64,000 bases of DNA from Scenedesmus sp. ARA3 (lineage: Eukaryota; Chlorophyta; Chlorophyceae; Sphaeropleales; Scenedesmaceae). Below the pieces are notes generated by a model that worked only from the letters and a program-made list of their open reading frames with translations, searched no databases and was not told the origin of the DNA. This document shows positions 44,442-55,128 of the stretch, piece by piece (within the stretch, counting starts at the first letter, position 1; each line of letters begins with the position of its first letter). The stretch lies in the NCBI GenBank assembly GCA_004335835.1, contig RWJK01000191.1, positions 1 through 64,000 of the forward strand. The letters run 5' to 3'. A program made the position numbers and the translations under genes.

Positions 44442-47400
44442 TGCCGCAGACCGTGCTGCCAAGTGTGCACAGTTCAAGCAGGGCACCATGCCTAAGGCCC
44501 TCATCGACTGCGTCTGCAACACAAACACGCCCATCATGCACTGCGAGTCGAGGATCGAGCAGGAATTTGAGAAGCAGTTTGCCGCACGGCTGCAAGCTGC
44601 CCCTCGCGAGAGTGCAATGCAGGCGCTGGGGCGCCGCCTGCAGCAGCACATGCAGGACAACTTCAAGGAGGAGGTGCTGCAGGACCCTCAGGTTCAGCAG
44701 CAGATCAAGCACTGGCAGCAGCAGCAGCAGCAGGTCAGGCAAAGCAGCCGCCCATCCGCTCCAGCTGCCTCCACAGCGCGCAGCAAGCGCACATCCCAGG
44801 GCTGGAGGGAGGATCAATGGGCTGTGCGGCAGCCGGGAACAATGCCTGTGCATGCATATCATCCTTGGGCACCGAAGCAATCCTGGGCAGCTGCCAGCAG
44901 TAGCAGCAGCGATAGTGGCGCTGTTGGTGTGGCGCTGCGCAAGCTGCTCCAGGATGACGAGGGCGGCAAGCCACCCGAGTGGGGCTGCACAAACTTCATC
45001 AAGAGCCTCTTTACAGACAAGGATGCGGGGCTGGGCAAGTGGGTGTCTGGCGGTGTGAAGGGAGGATCCTTCTGCCTAGACGGCGGCTGCAGCCTGCCAG
45101 TGCAGATGGGGCCTGTGCCCACTATCGTGTCTGTGTCAGGCGGCGTGTGCCTGCCATGGCTGGAGTATGCAAACCTGAATGGGTATGAGCAGGTATGCGC
45201 GGACAGAGGGTGCCGTAGAAACCTACGGCCTTCCACGCTTAGTTTAGCGCTAGCTGCATGGTGTTGTTGTCGATCGTCCGAGATGGAGACACCAGCAGAA
45301 CCGCTGCGTCACCAGAACATCAGCGTGCATTTGCATCACCAGAACATTAATGTGCATTTGCATGACCAGAACATCAACGTGCATTTGCATCAGCGGGCTC
45401 TCACCCGATCAGTCAGTAAGCTGCAGCTGCACCCCGTCAAGGGCCTTGTCACTTTCCAAACAATGCTTGATGTGTTTTGTGCCGAACAGTGGTTGAGGAT
45501 GGCAGTTCTCCCTGCTGACGCTCATCACAGGGTTCTGCGGAACCCGCTATTTGCTGACCCGCTGCTTGCTCAAGCCTGATGCTACTGATGATGATCCTTG
45601 TTCAAGATCTGCGGCAAAAGCCGTGCCGTGCCGTGCCATGCCATGCCATTGCCATTATTATTGATGGTGCGCACACCTGCAGGTCAAAGTTTGCCTGGGG
45701 CGCCCAAACTCACCCTGCGACATCCTTGACTCTAGCAACGCCAACAACAACGAGCGCGCAAAGGCGATCATTGAGTCAAAGGCAGGCATCAGCATCAGCT
45801 GGTGCATCGGCACCAAGGAAATTGCGGCTGCACTTAAGTTCCTAGGCATCAGTGTGTGCCTCAAGGCAGAAGTTGCGTGAGTCCTGCTGCAGCAACAGCG
45901 CATCAGTGGTTGGCACTGTACCGACGCGCATAAGCTCATGCATTGTTGTTTGCTTGGCATCATGACGCCACATCACCTGCATCACACATCGGCAATTGCA
46001 TCATCACACATCATCATCACACATCGGCATTGCAATGCATGATGGCAGCATATGTTCTGAGCCGGTGCTGACATGCGCTTGCTCTTCAAAATGTGCTGCT
46101 GATAAAACTGGCACAGTGGAACAGCATGTGGTAGCAGCAAGAGCTGGCAGACGCTAGCTGGGGAGTTTTGGCTGAAGCAGGCCATGATCAATGCACGTAT
46201 ATGTTGCTGTTGAGCGCTGCGCACGCTGTGCATCTGCCGAATAGCAGCCGCTGCTGTGCTGCGTCCGCAGGGTCTACCCAGTGCAAGGTGCTGTCAAAGT
46301 GAATGCGGCACTCAGTGTGACGATTGTCAGCTTTGTGGTTGAGTTCCATTTCCAGTTTACGGACCAGCCCAAGAACGCGCTCAAGCTCTGCGACACTGAG
46401 AAGCAGTGCAATGCCGTGAGTGATGCTGGCAGGAGAGGAGCACTGTTACAATGCACGCAGCATTGCTGTTGTTGTAGTAAACAGGGGTGCACCTGGAAAG
46501 TCCAGGCACTTCCACAACAACAGCATGCCAACAACTGTTTGCTTTGTAATTGCATTGAGTTGGCATACTGCATCGCCGTTACTCAGCTTCAGCAGAAACA
46601 TGCCACATCTCCATTGGTGCGAGTGGTGCACTCCATGTGAAGCTCAGCCTGCTGTACATCAAGCACATGTGCCTGGATGCATATTTCCCTCGCCCTGCCC
46701 TCTGGGGCTCGAAGCACACTACATGTCGTACATGCAGGTTGCTGCAGTGTCTGCATTCAGAACAGGCAGCGCATTAAGCAGCAGCAGCAGCAGCAGACAC
46801 ATGCTGCAAGCTGTCCTCTTCCTCACTGCATGTTCCGCAGAACACATACTGCCAGACTGCCGCGGGCGAGTGGAAGGCGTACTTCCAAATCAAGATCACG
46901 TTCCTGTTCTGGAAACAGACTGTGCTGGATGTGCCGATCGGCGGCAAGCCCAGCGGCTGTGCCGCATCCAAGGCCAAGAACAACATCGCCAAGACAAAGA
47001 TCAACAAGTGAGCTGGCACGACTTCTGCTGCTGTCAACTGCTCGATGCAAGCCGCCAGCGGCCTTTGCAGCTGCCCTGGTGTGCATCGTGTAAACATAGA
47101 TGTGCTGCATCTGGGCCGGGGCTGGCACAGCTGCTAACCAGCAGCTGGCCACCTGGCTGAACCTACGCTGAATTGGTGCCAACACAGCGCCCCACGCCCT
47201 CTGCCAATCGAACGGCAGGCGCTCTGCTGCTGCTGCTGCTGCTGCTGTTGCTGCTGTTGGTACTGACACGCCTGTTGCTACTGCTTAATAGTGAGCCAGT
47301 ACTGTGTCAAGTATAACAGCAGGCATGACGTTAACCACCAGCATGGCACACCTCGCAACATGGTGCAGCAAGCGCCTTCGCAATAGTGCTTGGCAAGCCT

Positions 47401-49411
47401 TACCTACACTAGGTTGCATACCTGTGCGATGCACAACTTTCAGCCATCACTGATGTTGTGACAACGCAATTGCCATGCTATCAGCTGCAGCATGGTTGTC
47501 TTACTACGCCGGCCTTGCTGTTGCCTGGGCATCCAACGTTATCTGCCTGCATCTTGCCTGATGTGTAGGGTGGTGCTGTACACCACAGACTGGGCGCAGT
47601 GGCGCGGCTCCAACAACGGCCGGCCCGGCTGGTGCGACGCGTACGCGCATCGCCCGGCCGACATCGACCCCTCTCTGGCAACACACATCAACTACGCCTT
47701 CGCCAAGATCGACAGCAAGACCTTTGAGGTGGTGAATGTTGAGGCAAATGAGGACGAGCTCATTGCAGGCCTTCAGGGTCTGAAGGCCAAGAACCCCGCC
47801 CTCAAAACCCTCATCTCCATTGGGGGCTGGAGCTTCAGCCGCGGCGATGAGGTGTTCAAGGGCAGCGGGTCGGAGAAGGTGTTCCCTGAAATGGCTGCGA
47901 GTGCAGCCAACAGGGCTGCGTTCATTCGCTCAGCAATTGATTACACCATTAAGAGAGGCTTTGATGGCATTGACATTGACTGGTGAGCTGAGCCCATGTA
48001 TGCGCGCGTGCGCCCTTGTACACTGGTGGTGTGTGCCTGACAATGTGCCTGCATGCAAACGAGTTGTGTAGTGCTGCTGCTGGCACCGATGCTGTTGCAT
48101 CGCGGCCAAGCGAGACCTGTACAAGATAGCAAAAGCTGTGTGTGATATTCTGCCTCTCCTGGTGCTGAATGTTCAACTAGCGCATCTATACCTCAGGTTC
48201 AAGAATGTCATGTGACATGCATGCCCGAGGGTGGCGCCTGACGGCCGCCAACAACAGATGCATCTTTCAGCTGGGCAAACCATTTTGTTTCATTCAGTCA
48301 TGTCGTTCTTGCTTCTACCACACTTGCTGCTACTGGTGGTGGTGCTGCAACCGGTGCCGTCGCTCATGTTGCTGTTGCTGCAGGGAGTTCCCCAACTTTG
48401 ACGGGAAGGCACCTCAGGAAGTGGCAGACTTCACCAGCCTCATGGCGGAGCTGGGAACGGCAACCAAAGCAGCAGGCATGCTGCTCACGACTGCCATGCG
48501 TGCAACACCGGACCCGCAACAGCACGCAAACGTCAAGGCAGTCGCTGCTGCTGTGGATTTCATCAACCTGATGACGTATGATTACCATGGCGCCTTCGAC
48601 TTTGGCTCAGGCTACAGAAAGGTGAGGGCTGCTCACATCAGGCGCCAGCAGCCCACATGAGATCAGCTCAAATCAAATCAAGACCGCCAAGCGACTTGAT
48701 TGCCAGCAGCCACAAAGATTCTAGCAGCCATCCTTGCGAATATGGAGGTGGTGGCACCAAAGCTATATCTTGATCACATCATGCGCTAACACCGTTCTGG
48801 TGCATTCCCTGTCTTGAGCAAACGAGGCCGTATACACTTCATTTGATCACTGCTCAAGCAACTCACAGTGCGGGGCTTTGTTGTGGCCATTGATTGCGCA
48901 GGTTAACACGCACACGCCAGTGCTGAGCTGCGTTAACCCGCTCAAGAAGGGTTGGGACATAGCCGGCGCGATCGATGCCTACGAGAAGCAGGGCGCGCCC
49001 TTGAACAAGCTGGTGTTTGGGCTTGGCACATACGGCCGCGGCTTCCGCTTCGCTGGCGGTGAGATGAGGCCTGGGCTTGGCAGCGCACTGAACTCCGACG
49101 AGGGGCAACCTCTGCAAGGGGAGTGCACGCAGACAAAGTACACCCTGGCCTGGTACGAGATCAAGAAAGTGGTTGCAAAAAGCATCATTGATCCTGTGCA
49201 GATGGCTGCGTACGGTGTGACAACCAGCGGCTACTGGGTGGGCTTTGACACGCCAGAGACGCACCGCATGAAGATGTGTTATGCACGTGCGCGGGGCATC
49301 AGTGGGGTGATGGTGTGGGACAGTGACACTGATGACCAGATGGAGCTGATGCGCAACATCAAGGCCAACGTTGCAGATGCCTGCAAGGACTTCAAGATGC
49401 CCCGGTGCTGA
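41588..49411 (+). CDS. Secreted multi-LysM protein with C-terminal GH18 chitinase domain
   Basis: Exons: 41588-41662, 41803-42906, 43399-43530, 43844-44156, 44450-45192, 45683-45876, 46271-46415, 46841-47007, 47569-47982, 48384-48621, 48902-49411. All phases close to 1344 residues. Residues 1-25 are a signal peptide. Five Cys-containing LysM domains follow (YTVxxGDTCxSI...NLQxGQxLC), then a Pro-rich hinge, a degenerate and a further LysM (HTVRKGEYLSKIA), and a Cys-containing middle region of about 500 residues that I do not recognise. The GH18 domain starts at about 958 (VVLYTTDWAQW, INYAFAKID, TLISIGGWSFS). Its catalytic motif DGIDIDWEF (about 1090-1098) is intact, followed by INLMTYDYHG and ISGVMVWDSDTDD. 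LysM binds GlcNAc polymers and GH18 cleaves them. Alternatively the locus is two genes: a TGA follows directly if the intron at 47008 is not spliced. Confidence 0.82.
41803..42640 (+). repeat. LysM array with a duplicated two-LysM unit
   Basis: LysM 1+2 (41803-42150) and LysM 3+4 (42160-42480) are alike at DNA level. For example, CAGCAGCTGTGCCTTGAGCA and TGCACCAACCTCCAAATAGG each occur in both, pointing to tandem duplication of a two-domain unit. LysM 5 resembles LysM 3. Confidence 0.85.
44395..44440. repeat. (CTG)n tract upstream of LysM-chitinase exon 5
   Basis: About 14 CTG triplets lead into TTGCTGCCGCAG, the acceptor of the exon at 44450, so the repeat takes the place of the pyrimidine tract. 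Confidence 0.85.
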
Positions 49412-50234
49412 CCAGCCTCGAGACACGAACAGCATCGGCGGAGTCATGCCTGCAGCGCAAGCCCCCAACAAGAAATGTGGACAGCGGCACTGGCGGCAGC
49501 TGTCCTTTGTCGCAGACTTTGTCCACTGGACACAACCACAGCAGCCTGCAGTGATCTTAGTCCGTGTCTGCACACATTGCACACTGCTGCCTGTTACCTT
49601 GGAGATATGCACCACACAGTTGTATTCGTCATCAAGCCGAGGATTGCTTGAAATAGTGCTGCTGGGCAGCTGCCGGCAGCGTGAAGCTGGCCACATTTTA
49701 TCTGGCTGCACTCTCTTGGGTACATGTGGTGCTGGACCGTTAGACAACGCTTGTCAGAGCTCACCTGATGTTCTGAGCGTGTAGTTTGTTGGTACGTTCA
49801 ATACATGCGCGTGTGTTGCCGCTGGTACCTTGGACACACGCCGCATGTGTCTGTTTTCAATGAGTGATTGACAGCACTACATCTATGCACGATAGGAATA
49901 CTGAATACTACACACTGAGACACAATCATGGTGCTGCCAGCACTTAGGGCACATGCTCAATACGGCCGGAGGTAGTCAGGACAACACTGTACTGCATGCA
50001 TGCGTGATGATGTAGTCTGTGCTTTGCAGCACTCTGCTGTGCTGCATACCTCTGTGGTTGCGCAAGCCTGATGTACCACTTTTGGGTAGTCTTTTTGGTT
50101 TTGCTGTTTTCAGAGGTGCCTGGTGCCTGGTTTATGTAAGTGCGCAGTGATTTCGGCTGTGCTGCATGTGCATCATCCTTGGGATATGATGTGGGTGTTG
50201 TCGGTGAGGCCGTTGTGCGTGTTGCCTGGCAGCG

Positions 50235-50790
50235 GCAGCAGCAGCAGTAATGATGTATGTTGCTTGGCACAGTATCAGTACTGGTGCTGCTGAATGATGG
50301 TTTGAATGCAGCTTAGCACAGTGTTGGTGCTGCAGTTGGTTACAATGGATGCCGCTTAGCACAATGTGTGGTGTTTGTGCTTGAGTTGACCCAGATTTTG
50401 CAAATTTTCAAGACAGAGGTTCCGATGGTTTTGCCTCTGGGTTTGCTGGAGCAGACGAACTGCTGTCAGCTTCGACTGTGAGTGGGCCAGTCGCCCCTCT
50501 AGGACTTTGCTGTTGGTCAGGGTGCCACATAGCACAGTGCTGGTGGTGATGATGTTCGCAGTGGATGGCGCTCAGCACACATGTGTGCTGTTTGCGATTG
50601 ATTTGACTAAAACTTGCTTGATTGTTGACTGTTGAGGTTTGGCTTCAGATGTGAATGGGCCTGTTGCCCTCTAGGACTCTGCTGTTGGTACAGGATGCAT
50701 ACTATGCACCTAGTAGGTGCCCCTGTTGCATATGCCGCTTAGCACAGTGCTGGTGCTGATGATAGTTGCAGTAGATGCGCTTACTAAGGC
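50235..50790. repeat. Degenerate tandem repeats around GCTTAGCACAGTG(C/T)TGGTGCTG
   Basis: Five or so imperfect copies of a core CTTAGCACA(A/G)TGxTGGTG occur at about 50260, 50310, 50355, 50530 and 50735. A longer unit with GGGCC(A/T)GT(C/T)GCCC and CTCTAGGACT(T/C)TGCTGTTGGT occurs at about 50483-50520 and 50653-50691. Confidence 0.7.
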
Positions 50791-51119
50791 GCTTACTAGA
50801 TGGCGCTAGTAGCAATGTGAGATTCCGAGACCAAGCAGAGGATGGCTGCTGTGCATGTTCTCCACAGGCAAGCGTGCCGACAGAGTGCAGTCTGCAATGA
50901 CCGGCAAAGTCTGCTTTGAGAGGGGGGTGGGGGCTCAATGAACATCTGCCAATATATAAGCGCGGTGTATATACAAGGGTGGTGTTGACCTTGTGTAACA
51001 ATCCGGATGGCAGAAGCTTCAATCTGCAGTGGTTGGACCAGGGTTGGTGCCCTTCAGTCGTGTAGCTGGGCAGTTGTTGCAAACTTCAACAGACCTTCCG
51101 GCAATGCTGGGCACACATG

Positions 51120-51124
51120 TTACA
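51120..51124 (-). terminator. TGTAA polyadenylation signal of the second helical-repeat gene
   Basis: TTACA on the plus strand lies about 220 nt past the stop at 51343. Confidence 0.45.
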
Positions 51125-51342
51125 AGCGTTGCACAACCGTACATTGCGCTTTCAGGGCCCCTGAAGTGCACAATCATGCCCTGCTTCTGATGACATAACT
51201 AATTGACGCTCAGCAGTGCTGCGCAGCTATGTAACTGCATTGCGCCTGCATGTAGTCACCGATAGAACAAGTGACTGGCACTTCCAACCACAGAGTTGGC
51301 CCCGCTGACATCCGATGTGAGTCAGCACGTAACCAGCGCCAT

Positions 51343-53315
51343 CTACTGCCGCCCAGCCTCATCCCCAGCCTCATCTGCTGTGGCCACAAAGCTGTCCAGC
51401 CAGGAGGAGCCGCCAGCAGCTGCTGCAGCCTGCTGCTGCTGCAGGCTGCTGCTGGCCTCTGCTGCACCACCTGCTGCATTGCTGCTGTCTGCTGCTGCTG
51501 CCTCCTCACTCTGCTCCTGGTCAGGGACATGCACCTGCAGGGAGTAGACAGGCAGTGCACAACTTCATCCGCATTCAACCAAACAGCAGCAGCAAGCTTT
51601 CGGAACATGGCTGCGGCACCACGGCAGCCGATTGTCAAGTTCAGCATGAAAGCCACCAACGGCAGCCCAAGGTGGCCAAGAGCACAGGCAGTATCAACTG
51701 CTGCCTGGTGTCAGGGCCACTCACAGCAATAATGAGTGTCTGCAGCTGCATTGCATGAAACTGCCCACTTCTGTGTAGCTTTACCGCTGGCGGAAAAGTG
51801 TTTTTTTCATGCCAGCATGGCGACTGCTCACCTGCCGCACTGCATCTGCCAGCTCCTGCAGTCCTGCTGCCGCCAGCGCAGCAGCCACGGCCTCGCCTTG
51901 CATCCTGTCTCCCTGGCTGCCGCGCCGCTGCAGCCACTGCTGCCCGCACTGCTGCAGCAGCGCCTGCAGCTGCTGCTGCTCCTCCTGCTGCTGCTGCGCT
52001 TTGTGTGCTGCATGCAGCTGCTTGGAGAGTGCTGATATGAGCTTGGCTAGCACTGGGCTGCTCATGTGCTGCAGCTGCTGGGGCAGCTGGCTGGCTGCTG
52101 CTGCCAGCAGCTGGGGGCTGCCAGGCCAGCGGGAGGGTGGGTGCACGCCCCGCAGCAGGGAGGCCACCTGGCGGCAGCATAGCACAAGCAGCACAGCGGA
52201 TGTGCTTTTGTAAACATGTGGGTGAGATGTGGGTAGTGAGCTGCAGTAGCACGCCGGCATGGGGAAAAGTGCAGTGCATGTTGTTTTGGCTGGTCAGAAG
52301 CACCCTTGGAGGCAGAGATGCAAGCAGCTCTCAGGCAGTGCCATCTGCTGAATTCACAGAGGCCCCCAACTGCTGTCATTGCAGTGGAATCCACCACACA
52401 ACTTTGAATTATCATATTATAACATGTGCAGCCTGCAGTGAGCAGCATGGCATCATGCGCGCCACCCAGCCCATCACTGCAGCCGCACCTGATCCGCTGA
52501 GAACCGCGGCAGCTGCGCCATGCACTGCGCCACAAACGCCTCGCTGAAGGCAGCAGAGGGCGCGGCGCCAGCCTGCACAAACGCCCAGCACAGCATGCAC
52601 AGCAGCGCAGGCGAGTAGCGCCGCGGCTGTGCCAGGAATGCGTCACTGGCTGCATCTAACAAGGCCTGAGAAGTGCTGCCGAGGCGCACGATAGCGAATG
52701 TTGCATGCGCAACCTGCTTGGGCCCATACCGCTGCTGCTGTTGAGTTTGCTGCTCAGGCGGCTCCTCCTCCTCCTCCTCCTGCTGCTGCTGCTGCAGCTG
52801 AGATCTCAGCTGCTTGATCATTACAGCTGCTGCTGCCTCAGCCAGCGCAGAGTCCCTGTACCCCAGTCCTGCAAGCGACACCAGCGCCTGCGCAGCAGCA
52901 GCCGGCGGGTAGCCCTCGATACCGCCCGCCACCTGCTCTGCAGCAGCCACCACCAGCTGCCAGTGCTCTCTCATATCACTCGCAGCCAGCAGCCACAACA
53001 GCGTGGCAACATCAAGCGGCTGCAGCCCTGCAAGCTTCTGCGGCAGTAGCTCCCCGCAGGCCTGCAGTAGCGGCTTTGCATCCGCGCCTGACACATGCAG
53101 CGCCCAGGCGGTGTGTATCAGCGACCAGGGCTTGAAGCCGTCCGCCTGACGCAGCGCCTGCTGGCCTAGCAGTGTAAGAAGTGCCGGCTGCCTGTAGGCG
53201 AGGCGCGCATAGGCGCTGGCGAGTTGGGCGATGTCTTGCGGGGTGAGGATGGGCGCCTTGCGCGCTGCTTCTTGCGCGATGGCCTCCAGCAGGCGGGGCT
53301 CGCTGAAGCTCAGCT

Positions 53316-53350
<35 letters not shown>

Positions 53351-53666
53351 GTGCGTTTGTTTTGGACTGATGTGGTCACCTTCCACTGTAACAGATGCAT
53401 TCGCATGCGACAGTGATGCCAATGGTGAAGTGATATGCTGTAGCATGCTGGCTGCGGTATGCTTGCTCTGCATTGAAACCAAGCACCTGCAGCAGGAGTT
53501 GCCAGGCAAAAGTCGGTGCACGAGCTGCTGCTGTCCTGCAAGTCAAACCGCAACACTCACCTTGCTGCAGGCCCAGGCAGCCGTTGCTAGGTCCCACGGC
53601 CTGGCCACGCGCATCTGCTGCAGCATCCTGTTGCTCAGCTGGCGCATCACCGCCAGGGCCGTGGCA

Positions 53667-53704
<38 letters not shown>

Positions 53705-54737
53705 GGCCGTTCCTGCCAGCCGCACCAGGGCCTTGAAGGCAGCACACACGTTGATCTGCTGCAGTGTGTCCTTGTGCTCAGCCAGCAGGGCCTGCAGCTC
53801 AGGCAGGCTGCTGCTGCCGCTGATGGCTCGTGTAAGCATCGCAGGCGTCATGCCTGCGCCTGCACTGCCTGCTGCTTTGCCTGCATTCCTGCTGCTGCTG
53901 CTGCTGCTGCTGGAGCCAGAGATGCCCTGCCACACAGCACCGCCGCCTGCTGAGCGGCGGCCACCCCCGCTGGCGTGAGCATCCTGCTGCCACCGCTGCT
54001 GCTGGTGGTGGTGCTGCTGCTGCTGCTGCTGCTGCTGCTGTGCATCTGGCCTGCTGCGGCCCTGCCGGCTGGCACCTCTGCCTGACTTGTCCTGTTCATG
54101 CGTTTCCCAGCCTTCCTTCTCCCAGTGCTGCTGCTGCTGCTGCTGCTGCTGCCGCTTCTCAGGCTCGACCCATTTCCTGGGAGCTCTTTCGCGGCTTGGC
54201 TGACGAGGTGGCTGCCGTTCCTGGTGCTGCTGTTGCTGCTGCCTCCTGTGCTGCTGCTTCCCTGGTGGGGCTTCCCAGTAATCATTATGCTGCTGCTCCT
54301 GCTGCCGGCGGTCCTGCTGCCAGCTTGACTTGCGGCTGCCACCGCCAATGCGTGGCTTCGCGTGTGCATGTTGCTGCTCTGCTGCAACATCGTAATGATG
54401 CAAGTCCATGGCCTGCTCAGCTGCATTCTCCCTGCTCTGCAGGCTAGGCCTCGCCCTGGTCCTGATAAGCCTGACCAGCTGCTGTTGCTGCAGCACTGGC
54501 AGCAGCTGAGCTGCAGCTGCTGCAAAATGTGCATTACATGCTTCCAGCAAGCCGCTGCATGAGACAACAGGCAGCAGCCGTGGCAACACAGATGTGAAGA
54601 TACATGCAGTGTGGCAGCAGTCACAGCAGCAGCGGCTGCCCAGAGTAACGGCACGAGCTCAGCACTCACCAACAAGGTAGTTTAATGATCTGCTGCGTTG
54701 CAGAGTCCGTAAACGCCGCCTGTAATGCACGCTGCAT
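51343..54737 (-). CDS. Second helical-repeat protein, Gln/Ser-rich N terminus
   Basis: Exons: 54737-54670, 54554-53561, 53313-52489, 52167-51832, 51534-51343. The total is 2415 nt, 804 residues, all phases consistent. The start ATG (MQRALQAAFTDSATQQIIKL) is in a short first exon; the long second exon has no suitable ATG at its head. Residues about 70-250 are a low-complexity Gln/Arg/His/Ser region. From about 260 on, helical pairs appear: MLTRAISGSSSLPELQALLA, DIAQLASAYARLAYRQ, SLIHTAWALHVSGAD, DVATLLWLLAASDM, QVAHATFAIVRLG, LLCMLCWAFVQAGA and LAKLISALSKQL. This resembles the gene at 34306-40497 and algal OPR/RAP-type proteins, so a role in organelle RNA metabolism is likely but inferred. A Glu run and a Gln run interrupt the repeats. 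The C terminus is acidic. It starts divergently from XPO1, 391 bp away. Confidence 0.75.
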
Positions 54738-55128
54738 GGTGTCACTGCTGCCCTGCTACTGCTGTTGCTACTGCAGTTTGATGTGTTGCGCGGTGCACTG
54801 CAAGTGGGTCGCGTTGGACGACCATTCGTAGTTCAACAACTGTTTCGTTGATCAAGAAACTTGGGTGGCTTTCTTGCTGTCCAACGCCAGCTTTGTGCAA
54901 CCAGAAACCTGTCATGTGTAATTCATATTGAGCCCTACCTGCAAGCTTTCGCTATCGGTTGCACCTATCCTTCAGGCAGCTGCTTTAAGTTGGCGGTCTG
55001 CAGCGAGATAAGGAGGCTGGAGCGCTGTTCACACCGCCCTTCGGTCTGCTTCAGCAGCGTATCTCGATCCCTGTGCATGCAACGTTTGAAGGTTGTATAA
55101 GCGTGGGGATTAGGAGAAGGAGTGTAGC
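54738..55128. promoter_or_regulatory. Divergent intergenic region, helical-repeat gene 2 / XPO1
   Basis: This 391-bp gap lies between start codons facing away from each other. It is low in CTG runs. Both promoters must fit here, but no specific element is identifiable. Confidence 0.4.

Larger units (their letters stand above)
49412..51342. other. Intergenic 1.9 kb between convergent genes
   Basis: The LysM-chitinase and the second helical-repeat gene converge here. No coding frame is convincing. A TGTAA at about 50135 could end the chitinase transcript, and one on the minus strand at 51120-51124 could end the other gene. The centre holds degenerate repeats, listed separately. Confidence 0.5.

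Noticed and set aside
44371..45579. 402-codon frame as a separate gene beginning at 44371
   Set aside because: Its first residues are translation of the (CTG)n tract before an acceptor, and the acceptor at 44450 joins in phase with the LysM exon before it.
47492..47986. Independent chitinase start at 47492 (MVVLLRRPCCCLG...)
   Set aside because: The leader is Cys/Arg-rich, not a proper signal peptide, and ends in an acceptor-like TGTAG. The reading phase matches the LysM exon ending at 47007, so a fused gene is more likely, although two genes are not excluded.
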